Below the pieces are notes generated by a model that searched no databases, was not told the DNA's origin, and was given only the letters and a program-made list of their open reading frames with translations. From contig CAZXIV010000024.1 in assembly GCA_964640945.1 (NCBI GenBank), positions 1 through 14,312 on the forward strand: 14,312 nucleotides of DNA. The letters are read 5' to 3'. Positions 5,691 to 12,476 of this stretch are shown here, one piece after another. Origin of the DNA: JAGOUB01 sp964640945 (lineage in GTDB: Bacteria; Patescibacteriota; Gracilibacteria; Peribacterales; Peribacteraceae). The stretch's first letter is position 1. Each line of letters opens with the position of its first letter. The position numbers and the translations under genes are program-made.

Positions 5691-7130
5691 TTACTTCACG
5701 AATTCCAACTCCTTTTCAATCGCCCGCACCTCCCGGAGCATCTGCGGATCCTGCTGGAGAGTCTTCTCGATCTTGGTGAAGGCATTCATCACGGTGGTGT
5801 GGTCGCGACCCGAGAAAATCTCACCGACGCGCACAAAGCTCATGCGCAGGTATTTCTTGCTGAGATACATGGCAATCTGGCGAGGCAGCAGGATCTCGCG
5901 CACGCGCGAGGCGCTCGTCATGTCCTGCACCGACACCGAGTAGTAGCGGCTGACGGCCTCCATCACGTCCTGGAACGTCTGGGCACGCTTGGCTGGCATC
6001 TCAAAGCCGATCACCTCGGGCTCGCTGTGCGGGTCCTTGTTGAACTTCCGCATGATCTCGGCGATGGACCCCACGGTCGGGGCGCGCTGCTCGAGTTCGT
6101 ACTGCGCGACGGCCTGCATGAGGATGCCCTCGAGTTCGCGGACGTTCCTGGTGACGTGCTCGGCGATAAACTGCAACACCTGCATGTCGATAAAGAGCTG
6201 GTACTCCTGGGCCTTCTCGGTGAGGATCGCCAATCGCGTCTCATAATCGGGCGCCGAGACGTCGGCGATCATCCCGCGCTCGAAGCGTGAAGTGAGGCGG
6301 TCCTCCAGCTGCAGCTCCTGCGGCGGGCGGTCGGCCGAGAGGATGACCTGCTTGTGCTCCTCGTAGAGCGCGTTGAACGTGTGGAAGAACTCCTCCTGCG
6401 TGCGCTCCTTGTTGGCCAAGAACTGCACGTCATCGATGATGAGCACGTCTACCATGCGGTAGCGGCGGCGAAGCTGCTCCATCTTTTGGTGCTGGATGGC
6501 CTCAATCACCTGGTTCGTAAAGTCCTCGGTGGTGGTGTAGACCACAACCGACTTTGGCGAGTGCTTGAGGATGGCATTGCCGGTGGCTTGGAGCAGGTGT
6601 GTTTTACCGAGACCGACGCCGCCATAGAGGAAGAGCGGGTTATATTTGCCGCCGGGCGCCGAGGCCACGGCCTGGCAGGCGGCGTAGGCCAAGCGGTTGC
6701 CGCTGCCCACCACGAAGTTATCGAGGCTATAGCGCGGGTTGAGGATCTTGCTGACGATGCCCTCGGCGAGCTTTACCTCCTGACGACCGGGGAGCTTGCG
6801 GCGCTTCTGCTCGGGGAAGTGCTCCAGGAGATCGACGGTGCGCAGGCGATCGTCTTTGAGCGACACGTCCACCTTGTACACGATCTGCTCCACCGCCGGC
6901 TCGATCTCTTGAGCGAACTGCAGCGTGAGGGCGCGATAATGCTCCAGATGCCAGCTGAGGCCCATCGGCAGCGGCAAACCCACCACGACTGTCCCCTCCT
7001 CTTTCCCCAAAATCGTCGTGTCGCGAAACCAGGTGATGAACATGCTGCGCTGAAGCTTGGGCTCAAGCTTCTGCAAAATCTCCAGCCACAGGTCTTTGAG
7101 CGCGCTAGGCGACGAGGCGGATGACGTCAT
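5691..7130 (-). CDS. dnaA: Chromosomal replication initiator DnaA
   Basis: Binds DnaA boxes at the origin, forms an ATP-dependent filament and melts the DNA for replication. From ATG 7130 it is 479 residues, a normal length. Domain I covers about 1-85, followed by a short linker. The AAA+ domain starts near 130 with Walker A GGVGLGKTH (170-178), Walker B LIIDD (230-234), sensor 1 ILSADRPP (263-270) and the Arg-bearing box SRFERG (281-286). Domain IV, the DNA-binding helix-turn-helix, ends with GRDHTTVMNA (441-450), the family signature. The start overlaps the end of the protease gene by 26 bases, so the two are probably translationally coupled; a TTG at 7154 would add eight residues but lacks support. 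The pairing with an M50 protease gene is not the usual dnaA-dnaN order. Confidence 0.96.
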   Translation of the reverse strand: MTSSASSPSALKDLWLEILQKLEPKLQRSMFITWFRDTTILGKEEGTVVVGLPLPMGLSWHLEHYRALTLQFAQEIEPAVEQIVYKVDVSLKDDRLRTVDLLEHFPEQKRRKLPGRQEVKLAEGIVSKILNPRYSLDNFVVGSGNRLAYAACQAVASAPGGKYNPLFLYGGVGLGKTHLLQATGNAILKHSPKSVVVYTTTEDFTNQVIEAIQHQKMEQLRRRYRMVDVLIIDDVQFLANKERTQEEFFHTFNALYEEHKQVILSADRPPQELQLEDRLTSRFERGMIADVSAPDYETRLAILTEKAQEYQLFIDMQVLQFIAEHVTRNVRELEGILMQAVAQYELEQRAPTVGSIAEIMRKFNKDPHSEPEVIGFEMPAKRAQTFQDVMEAVSRYYSVSVQDMTSASRVREILLPRQIAMYLSKKYLRMSFVRVGEIFSGRDHTTVMNAFTKIEKTLQQDPQMLREVRAIEKELEFVK

Positions 7131-8250
7131 AAACGGAGACAAACAGGATGACAAGAAGAAGGAGAAGGAAGCCGATGGCGTTGGCCATTTGCTCGAAGGT
7201 GACGAAGGAGCTTACGGCCCGTTTAAGTAGGGGCACGCGCTGCACCAGGGGCGACGACAGAGCGGATTCCAAAAGGATTAACGCCAGGCGACCGCCGTCG
7301 AGCGCCGGAAACGGCAGCACGTTTAGCACCGCCAAACTGAGACTGAGAAGGGCGACCAAACGGAGGTAGACCATGAAGCCCTGCTCCACCGAGACGTACG
7401 TCAGCTCGGCGATGCCGATAATGCCCGTGACACCCTCCGGCACACGCACTTGCGAGACGAGCGAGATCACAAGCTCCTTGAGGCCGATGATCGTCTGCAC
7501 TGTCACCACCTGCGTTTCACGCAGCGCCAGCACGAAGCCGTCGAGCACGGAACGTTTGGGGATGGAGAGATCGCGCACCGCGCCACGGATGAGGATGCCG
7601 CTCAGTCCATCCGCAACGGAGACGGTCAGGTTAGAGGTTTGTGTGAATCCTGAGCCAGAAAGAAGGACATAGCGGACCGAGGTCTTACCGAGTTGGAAGG
7701 CCTTCACATCTTCCGGGAAGCGCACCTCTTTGCCGTCGATGGAAGCCAGGATGCTACCGCTCATCACGCCGGCGCGGTCGGCGCGGCCGCCCTCAGTGAC
7801 ATCGGAGACAACCACCGAGAGCGTGGCATTCACCTCGCCGCGGTCGACGGCGGCCTGCAAATCGCGGTCGGTCAGGTACGTCGGCAGCCACTGGCCCCAT
7901 GTAAATCCGACAGTAAAGAGAATGATCGCCAGAAGCAGGTTCATGAAGACGCCAGCGAGCAAAATGATGCAGCGCTTATAGAGTGGCGCGGCGCCAAAGC
8001 TGCCCGAGGCCCGGCGGGTCGTCTCGTTCTCGCCCTTTAAACGGACAAAGCCGCCAAATGGGATCCAGTTCAAGGAGAAGACCGTCCCCTTGCGGCGAAA
8101 CAGCGTCTTGGCACGAGGCGGTAATCCGAAGCCAAATTCTTCCACTTCAACACCGGCCAGCTTGGCCGTGATGTAGTGGCCCCACTCGTGAATAATGACG
8201 AGCCCTGTAAGAAGCACGATGAACGCGATGGCAGACACCAGGAGGAGCAT
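7105..8250 (-). CDS. rseP: RseP/RIP-type M50 site-2 metalloprotease
   Basis: An intramembrane zinc protease that cuts transmembrane segments of regulatory proteins, as RseP cuts anti-sigma factors in E. coli. From ATG 8250 it has 381 residues. The first membrane helix carries HEWGH at 21-25 (the HExxH zinc site). A PDZ-like region lies at about 125-210, with DVTEGGRADRAGVMSG as its recognition part. NVLPFPALDGG, with the third zinc ligand Asp at 318, lies near the C-terminus, which ends in a further membrane helix. A TTG at 8298 would extend the ORF by 16 residues into the DnaA-box palindrome; I prefer the ATG because it starts right before the hydrophobic helix. Family members are often named RseP or RasP; the substrate here is unknown. 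The end overlaps dnaA. Confidence 0.92.
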   Translation of the reverse strand: MLLLVSAIAFIVLLTGLVIIHEWGHYITAKLAGVEVEEFGFGLPPRAKTLFRRKGTVFSLNWIPFGGFVRLKGENETTRRASGSFGAAPLYKRCIILLAGVFMNLLLAIILFTVGFTWGQWLPTYLTDRDLQAAVDRGEVNATLSVVVSDVTEGGRADRAGVMSGSILASIDGKEVRFPEDVKAFQLGKTSVRYVLLSGSGFTQTSNLTVSVADGLSGILIRGAVRDLSIPKRSVLDGFVLALRETQVVTVQTIIGLKELVISLVSQVRVPEGVTGIIGIAELTYVSVEQGFMVYLRLVALLSLSLAVLNVLPFPALDGGRLALILLESALSSPLVQRVPLLKRAVSSFVTFEQMANAIGFLLLLLVILFVSVYDVIRLVA

Positions 8251-8271
8251 GGCGTCGGATCGTAACCTGCC

Positions 8272-8297
8272 TGTGGAAAACAGAAAAGTTTTCCACA
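8272..8297. promoter_or_regulatory. Inverted pair of DnaA-box-like sequences
   Basis: TGTGGAAAAC (8272-8281) and GTTTTCCACA (8288-8297) form a perfect 10-base inverted repeat with a 6-base spacer. Each arm contains TTTTCCACA, one base from the E. coli box TTATCCACA and identical to the box described in cyanobacteria. The pair lies 22 bases upstream of the protease start and so in the promoter/leader area of the protease-dnaA unit. Autoregulation by DnaA, or part of an origin, are both possible; only two boxes are seen. Confidence 0.6.
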
Positions 8298-8344
8298 AGA
8301 GTTGTCCTTGCGAGTGGTGGCGATTTCAAACCCGATACTAGACA

Positions 8345-8986
8345 TCATGCCGCGTATGCCAGACACGCCACACTCACCCGCTCGGCCCCGGCCGCGCGCA
8401 GAGCGCGGGCGCAAGCCACAATCGTCGCTCCGGTCGTGACAACGTCGTCCACGAGCACCACGTGCGCCGGCGCCGCCCGGGCGAAAAACGCTCCCGCCAA
8501 CGCCGCCCGCCGCTCCTCGGCCGAGCGGCCAACCTGCGACCGTCCGCCGTAGCAACGGATAAGCAACGGCCCACACGGCGCGCCCAGCTCGCGGGCGAGC
8601 GGCCGAGCGAGGAGCGCCGCCTGGTTGAACCCGCGCCAAAAGCGCCGGCTCCAGTGGAGCGGCACGGGGCAGACAGCGTCCACCCGCGGCATTTGAAGGT
8701 GCGGGGCCAGCGCCGCCAGCAAGCTGGCGAGGGGCTCGGCATAGGCGCGCACGCCCTGGTACTTTAACCGATGGAGCGCCGAACGCGTCAATGGCGCGGC
8801 CGCATAGGTCGAGCCGGCCACAAGCCGGTCGATGCCAATCAGCCCACGCAGCGCCGTTTCCTCGACTTCGAGCCGACGCACGCGGCGCTCGGCGAAGAGA
8901 AGCTCAAGCTCAGCCGCTGTGAACCACTCCCCTACCTCGCCGGTCAGCGACGTGGGCGGTAGGAGAAAATCGAAGAGAGAACGCAT
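8345..8986 (-). CDS. comF: ComF-family phosphoribosyltransferase-like protein, no zinc finger
   Basis: A 213-residue ComF-type protein. ComF homologues take part in natural DNA uptake in several bacteria; the molecular role is not settled. The phosphoribosyltransferase PRPP-binding motif VVLVDDVVTTGAT is clear at 176-188, and CPVPLHWSRRFWRGFNQA (about 106-123) matches the family's PxxxxRxxxRGFNQ block. The N-terminal FDFLLPP matches the usual LLDLLFPP start, but the CxxC zinc-finger cysteines that normally follow are absent (SLTGEVGEW in their place). I start at ATG 8986; the ORF is open to 9103, but the extra 39 residues do not look like ComF. A small hairpin, AAGCCT/AGGCTT, lies just before the start. 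The gene is followed 95 bases later by the protease gene. Confidence 0.85.
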   Translation of the reverse strand: MRSLFDFLLPPTSLTGEVGEWFTAAELELLFAERRVRRLEVEETALRGLIGIDRLVAGSTYAAAPLTRSALHRLKYQGVRAYAEPLASLLAALAPHLQMPRVDAVCPVPLHWSRRFWRGFNQAALLARPLARELGAPCGPLLIRCYGGRSQVGRSAEERRAALAGAFFARAAPAHVVLVDDVVTTGATIVACARALRAAGAERVSVACLAYAA

Positions 8987-9104
8987 ATCGAAAGCCTGCC
9001 GTAGGCTTGTGACGAGGACAGCGACTTGGTACCCTCTCTCCGCTCCGCATGGCTCCGTTGTTGCCGCGCGGCGGTTCCATCTCCCTGAAGAACTTCCCAT
9101 CAAG

Positions 9105-9209
9105 GGGCACTCTGCTCAGCTGGGCCGACGGCACGTCCGTGCCGGCGCCCTCATAAAAAGCGCCACTGAGCTCTAGCCCATCGATCATTCCAGTATCATC
9201 ACCACCTTC
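9105..9209 (+). pseudogene. Decayed tRNA-Val copy, tandem unit 1
   Basis: The unit starts GGGGCACTCTGCTCAGCTGGG, matching the acceptor 5' strand and D-arm of the intact tRNA at 9315, then loses all resemblance before the anticodon. The rest carries AAAAAGCGCCAC, GATCATTCC and a -10-like TATCAT (9194-9199) ten bases before unit 2. It is the most diverged of three units in exact 105-base register (GCTCAGC at 9114, 9219 and 9324). No complete cloverleaf can form. Confidence 0.6.
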
Positions 9210-9314
9210 GGGCAGTTAGCTCAGCTGGGTCGAGTGCCGCCTGCGGGACGAGCTCATCAAAAAAGCGCCACAATGGCGCTCGCCCCCGATCATTCCTCTA
9301 TTATCGAAACCTCC
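9210..9314 (+). pseudogene. Decayed tRNA-Val copy, tandem unit 2
   Basis: GGGCAGTTAGCTCAGCTGG differs from the intact tRNA by one base over its first 19, and resemblance fades after the D-arm (GAGTGCC against GAGCGCC). No anticodon or T-arm is present. The second half matches unit 1 (AAAAAGCGCCAC, GATCATTCC) and ends with TATTAT (9299-9304), ten bases before the true tRNA, the likely -10 box of the working gene. Units 1 and 2 look like old duplications of the tRNA promoter plus its 5' half. Confidence 0.65.
9258..9280 (-). terminator. Terminator-like hairpin inside tRNA unit 2, minus strand
   Basis: Read on the minus strand, AGCGCCA, loop TTG and TGGCGCT are followed by TTTTTG. It would stop transcription coming leftward from beyond the tRNA toward comF. 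Unit 1 has the same A-run and GCGCCAC but has lost the second arm. Confidence 0.6.
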
Positions 9315-9391
9315 GGGCAATTAGCTCAGCTGGCTAGAGCGCCACATTGACATTGTGGAGGTCACTGGTTCAAGTCCAGTATTGCCCACCA
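9315..9391 (+). tRNA. tRNA-Val (anticodon GAC), CCA encoded
   Basis: A complete 77-base cloverleaf: acceptor GGGCAAT/ATTGCCC, D-stem GCTC/GAGC, anticodon stem CCACA/TGTGG with loop TTGACAT (anticodon GAC, Val), 5-base variable loop AGGTC, T-stem ACTGG/CCAGT with loop TTCAAGT, discriminator A and an encoded CCA at 9389-9391. All stems are perfectly paired. Confidence 0.96.
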
Positions 9392-9556
9392 TTCTTGACT
9401 GAAAAATACATTGCTGATTCAAGAAAGAATTTTTTGCAGATTAAGGCGATTCTCGGTGAGTTTGAAGGGGAAATTCTGGACCTCGCAAAAATGAAGTCAT
9501 ATGAAAGATTATGGCTGTTAGTTGCAATTTTTCTGGAGATTGAACCATTACGATAA
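9392..9556 (+). pseudogene. AT-rich ORF remnant abutting the tRNA 3' end
   Basis: From the tRNA 3' end an open frame runs to TAA at 9554-9556. It reads as plausible protein, including EKYIADSRKNFLQIKAIL and MKSYERLWLLVAIFLEIEPL, but has no start codon of its own outside the tRNA except ATG 9491, which would leave only about 21 residues. Base composition is clearly more AT-rich than the core genes here. It looks like the 3' end of a gene whose front was lost when the tRNA-side junction formed. I recognise no family. It could also be chance coding in an AT-rich spacer. Confidence 0.4.
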
Positions 9557-9558
9557 TA

Positions 9559-9586
9559 TTGACAAATATAAATAGTATATTAGTAT
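9559..9586 (+). promoter_or_regulatory. Strong promoter for the 171-residue gene
   Basis: A perfect -35 TTGACA (9559-9564) is followed after 16 bases by TAGTAT (9581-9586), with further TATATA sequence just beyond, in a strongly AT-rich stretch. The transcript would have a leader of about 180 bases. Confidence 0.65.
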
Positions 9587-9592
9587 ATATTT

Positions 9593-9615
9593 TGTCAGAA
9601 TCTCGTATTCCGACA
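9593..9615. promoter_or_regulatory. Operator-like inverted repeat at the promoter
   Basis: TGTCAGAAT (9593-9601) and ATTCCGACA (9607-9615) form a 9-base inverted repeat with one mismatch around CTCGT, at or just after the expected transcription start. The position fits a repressor operator or a leader hairpin. Confidence 0.4.
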
Positions 9616-9652
9616 AGTTCCTTAACAGCATTGAGTGCTACGGGTGATGAGC

Positions 9653-9739
9653 CGGTTTGAGCATCGTGGGCCTCTATGGGGCCTATGCTGCTCGAACCGC
9701 GTTTCAAACCTAACCGTTCTTTCTTCCCTCGCAAGAGGG
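9653..9739 (+). promoter_or_regulatory. Structured 5' leader with alternative pairings
   Basis: CGGTTTGAGCA (9653-9663) pairs with TGCTCGAACCG (9689-9699), eleven pairs with one wobble, enclosing a GGCC/GGCC stem (9669-9672 and 9680-9683). GGTTTGA (9654-9660) can instead pair perfectly with TCAAACC (9704-9710). A separate hairpin CCCTC-GCAA-GAGGG (9726-9739) has a GNRA-type loop. The ribosome site AGGAG lies just downstream, before ATG 9777. I match it to no known riboswitch. Confidence 0.5.
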
Positions 9740-9776
9740 ACGGCGTCGGGCCGCAATCCCGATAGGAGAAAATACC

Positions 9777-10292
9777 ATGACCGAGAACACCACGAACACC
9801 ACGACCGCCGCAACCGTCCACTTCCACTGTGACCGCCTACCTCCATTGGAGTTAGGCGGCGGCAGCGGCCTCACGCCGTCAAAATACGTCCGGTTCCTTA
9901 TGGAGCTGACGGGCGAGGGAATCGATAGCTGCATCGACCTCTACGACAAGATCGTCCGCCAGGCGATGGCCGGACACTTCAAGCATCTCGACCAAGAGAT
10001 GTACGGACCATTTAATATGGTCATCGAAGTAATCCGTCACCAGGGCGGGCAGCGGCGCGACGTCTCGGGAATGCGGAACGGATACAGCATGTTCGACACG
10101 TCGGAGGACGTGACCGCTACGATCCTGTTCTTCGCACCCTTCAACACGGCATGGCACCTGGCCAAGGTGACCACGAGCGCTGACCGGCCCTGCAACGTCT
10201 TCGGGGCAAATGAGGCGAAGCGATGGCAGGCCAAGGCCATCGCGGCGGTCTATCCGGTCTTCGCCGATCAGATCGCCAAGACCGTAAGGTGA
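9777..10292 (+). CDS. Unknown 171-residue soluble protein
   Basis: No family recognised. The protein has a Thr/Asn-rich N-terminus (TENTTNTTTAAT), a Gly patch (ELGGGSG, 25-31), no membrane segments and no signal peptide. Its four Cys/His-containing patches do not form an obvious metal site, and a mix of short amphipathic helices follows. The start is well supported by AGGAG nine bases upstream. It is transcribed alone: strong promoter and structured leader before it, UUCG terminator after it. It lies just past tRNA-Val and an ORF remnant, which suggests, without proving, acquired DNA. Codon use looks GC-rich like the core genes, so any transfer was either old or from a similar genome. It could be an enzyme subunit or a regulator; I see nothing that decides. 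Confidence 0.7.
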   Translation: MTENTTNTTTAATVHFHCDRLPPLELGGGSGLTPSKYVRFLMELTGEGIDSCIDLYDKIVRQAMAGHFKHLDQEMYGPFNMVIEVIRHQGGQRRDVSGMRNGYSMFDTSEDVTATILFFAPFNTAWHLAKVTTSADRPCNVFGANEAKRWQAKAIAAVYPVFADQIAKTVR

Positions 10293-10450
10293 CGTTGCAA
10301 CATTTCTTGGGCATGAGCTACGCCCACCCTATAGGTAGTTGTCTCAGGATGGGATGACGGTAGACGCTACCCGCTCTGGATGCAGGTGCGGCATCCATTC
10401 AACGCCCATTCGGGCACGCATCGCGGCACTCACTTCGCTGTTCAGGACGA
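10293..10450 (+). other. Structured spacer after the 171-residue gene, possible small RNA
   Basis: No convincing ORF. Several short inverted repeats follow each other: GGATGC/GCATCC (10378-10383 and 10391-10396), then GCCC-ATTC-GGGC near 10404-10415, leading straight into the terminator at 10451. It could be the 3' untranslated region of the upstream gene or a separate small RNA ending at that terminator. No promoter of its own is evident. Confidence 0.35.
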
Positions 10451-10475
10451 CCCCCAGCTTCGGCTGGGGGTTTGT
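10451..10475 (+). terminator. Intrinsic terminator with TTCG loop
   Basis: CCCCCAGC, tetraloop TTCG and GCTGGGGG are followed by TTTGT. A very stable stem; it ends the transcript of the 171-residue gene and its structured tail. Confidence 0.85.
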
Positions 10476-10762
10476 CATACATGTATGTGTAATTTTAAGA
10501 TCAACATTACAATGGTATTATTCCTCGGATACACTCCACCATCCGTTCCCAGGTCTCAAAAGGCCTTTCTGTCGCGCCTTCACCAGGTTCCAATCAACCT
10601 CTCAGTAACCGCTGACCCTGGCTAAATATTAGACTTTTTCATTTTTTATGTTTAAATGTCGTCGCCGCTATGTCTGGCGGTTTGCAACTTCATAACACAG
10701 GCAGTCGTTCCCCGGCCTTACGCCGGAAGTGACACTGTATAACCCCAAAGAAGAGGTATGAA
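10476..10762 (+). other. Upstream region of the permease gene
   Basis: No convincing ORF. The stretch contains the palindrome ATACATGTAT (10478-10487), an AT-rich segment near 10625-10655, and a small hairpin CCGGC-CTTAC-GCCGG (10715-10729). The ribosome site GAGG lies six bases before ATG 10763. The promoter of the permease must lie here, but I cannot place a -35/-10 pair with confidence. Confidence 0.4.
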
Positions 10763-12043
10763 ATGAATCCTGATCTCCTATATGTGGTGCCCTTTGGGGC
10801 GGTGCTGGTGTCCATCGCCACCCTCTCCATGGCGATCCCCCATTGGTGGGAAAAGATCGCTAACCAAGCAAAAGTCATGACGCTCTGCGTGATTCCCGTC
10901 CTCTTCTGGGCGGCCTCGCAAGACCTCCGGATGGAGGCGTTTTTACACGAAATGTGGGAAGGGTACGGCGGCTTTATGGCCGCAGTAATACCAATGATGA
11001 TCGCCGCCGGCAGCCTGGCAATCTCCCTCTCGGTTCGTCCCACACCGTTGAATAACACCTGCATCCTGGCGGCGGGAGCGCTCGTGGCCATGTTCGTCAG
11101 CCCCGTCTGTGCTGCCCCCATGATCGCGTACGTTCTCATCGACGTAAACCGCAGCCGCCAATGGAAAAAGCACACATTCTTGTTTCTCATCACGATCGTC
11201 GGAAACGTCGGAGGCATGGTTGTCCCCGTCGGCACACCCTTGATCGTGGCCCTACAGCAAGGCATCCCGTTCGCCTGGTTCCTGCAAAATATGCTTGTCC
11301 CGGCACTGATCGTAAAAGGCACGCTCCTAACGATGTACTTCGTCTGGGACTCCGCGGCCTACGCGCGGGAAGAAATACAACAACTCAACGCTCACGATGA
11401 ACTCGGCGAGCCTCAAACTAACCCACTAGTCACGACGACTGGCGGCTGGAACATCATCGTGCTGGCGCTCATGGCCGTCACGATCGCGTCGCAACCGCCA
11501 CTCTGGCTCGAGCTGTTTATCATGGCCGCGCTCGTGTCCACGGCCTGGTGGCTAGTACCGCGTGCCGACCAAGCTCGCGCCAACAATAAGTTCTCGTGGC
11601 ATGGCAGCCAGGAAATCGCGGTGCTGTTCGCGGGAATTTTCGCCACCATGACGCCCGCCCTCTTACTGCTCAAGGAGCACGGCGGAGCCCTAGGGTTGCA
11701 GACGGCCCTTCAGTTTTTTCTCGTTTGTGCCTTGTTGTCCGGCATTCTGGACAATGCACCTACGCTCGCCTGCTTCCTCACCCTCGGGGCCACGGTGCGA
11801 CAGGTCCAAACCCCGGTTGAACTTACTCAAGCGGACCCCGTCCTCCTAGCTGTGGTCTGCGCCGGTGCAGTGGTAGGAGGCGCCCTCACCTATCTCGGCA
11901 ACGCCCCGAACATGGCGGTGCGATCGATTGCCACCGAACGAGGTATACCGATGCCAAACTTCGTCGCCTTTACCGTCTACCAAGTCCCCATCGTTTTGAT
12001 CGCCTGTTTCCTGCCGATCATCCTCTATTTCCGCCTGTTCTAA
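10763..12043 (+). CDS. Ion transporter superfamily permease (NhaD/ArsB-like), putative Na+/H+ antiporter
   Basis: A 426-residue membrane protein with about eleven hydrophobic helices. Its two halves carry related re-entrant-type motifs, as in the IT superfamily (NhaD, ArsB, citrate and dicarboxylate carriers): GNVGGMVVPVGTPL (147-160) in the first half, and GILDNAPT (327-334) plus YLGNAPNMAV (377-386) in the second. A charged loop at about 196-225 separates the halves. The Asp in LDNAPT could bind the ion, and the family match favours a sodium/proton antiporter or an organic anion carrier; substrate cannot be read from sequence. The start is supported by GAGG six bases upstream; an earlier ATG four bases before meets an immediate stop. 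It stands alone, with a hairpin terminator shortly downstream. Confidence 0.8.
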   Translation: MNPDLLYVVPFGAVLVSIATLSMAIPHWWEKIANQAKVMTLCVIPVLFWAASQDLRMEAFLHEMWEGYGGFMAAVIPMMIAAGSLAISLSVRPTPLNNTCILAAGALVAMFVSPVCAAPMIAYVLIDVNRSRQWKKHTFLFLITIVGNVGGMVVPVGTPLIVALQQGIPFAWFLQNMLVPALIVKGTLLTMYFVWDSAAYAREEIQQLNAHDELGEPQTNPLVTTTGGWNIIVLALMAVTIASQPPLWLELFIMAALVSTAWWLVPRADQARANNKFSWHGSQEIAVLFAGIFATMTPALLLLKEHGGALGLQTALQFFLVCALLSGILDNAPTLACFLTLGATVRQVQTPVELTQADPVLLAVVCAGAVVGGALTYLGNAPNMAVRSIATERGIPMPNFVAFTVYQVPIVLIACFLPIILYFRLF

Positions 12044-12094
12044 ACAAACGACGACTGCCTCAAGAAACGCGCCGTCGCTGCCCCTGGCAACGAC

Positions 12095-12122
12095 CCCTGT
12101 ACCACTCCGTGGTGCAGGGCTT
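12095..12122 (+). terminator. Terminator-like hairpin after the permease gene
   Basis: CCCTG-T-ACCAC, loop TCC and GTGGT-G-CAGGG form a ten-pair stem with one internal mismatch, followed by a short CTTT. It is 51 bases past the permease stop codon. The weak T-run lowers confidence. Confidence 0.6.
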
Positions 12123-12364
12123 TGGCTTGCCTGCGGATCATCTTCCCACCAGCGATCACTCTTTCTCTGCGCCGCCCACACTCATCGATGATGACCATCC
12201 ACCACTGACGTTCAGCCAAAAATTAACCAACATCCCGCCAGACCTCTTCACGAAAAAAGGTGCCTATTGCCATCACGGCCACCTACCGACCTGGCATTGT
12301 CTGTGACAGGACGGTCATTGGGATGCTGCCCTCCTCTACCCCACCACTGCGAAAGAGTGGCCAC
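12123..12364. other. Spacer between convergent units, nothing recognised
   Basis: About 240 bases between the permease terminator and the terminator of the minus-strand four-TM gene. A 65-codon ORF on the plus strand (12109-12306) starts inside the hairpin and has low-complexity, Pro/His-rich composition, so I do not call it a gene. No repeats or RNA gene seen. Confidence 0.5.
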
Positions 12365-12408
12365 CAAAAAGAACCATCGACCCAGCTCTCGTGAGCTAGG
12401 GTCGATGG
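12365..12408 (-). terminator. Intrinsic terminator of the four-TM gene
   Basis: On the minus strand CCATCGACCC and GGGTCGATGG pair perfectly (10 bp), with an inner GCTC/GAGC stem and a 4-base loop, then TTCTTTTT follows. It is about 70 bases past the stop of the four-TM gene. A second small hairpin, GTGTG-CCGT-CACAC (12411-12424), lies between the gene and this stem. Confidence 0.85.
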
Positions 12409-12476
12409 ACGTGTGCCGTCACACGGAACGGCGCTGGAGGAAAGAGCGAGCGGCGGAGATACTCGCCCTAGAGGGG

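Noticed and set aside
6354..7124. 256-codon plus-strand ORF opposite dnaA
   Set aside because: Length comes from GC-rich third positions on the dnaA strand; DnaA motifs decide the true frame.
9347..9391. ATG 9347 as the start of a 69-residue protein
   Set aside because: It lies in the anticodon stem region of a perfect tRNA; only the part after the tRNA can be a coding remnant.
9441..9827. 128-codon minus-strand ORF
   Set aside because: It runs antisense through the promoter, the structured leader and the start of the 171-residue gene, with no ribosome site or recognisable protein.
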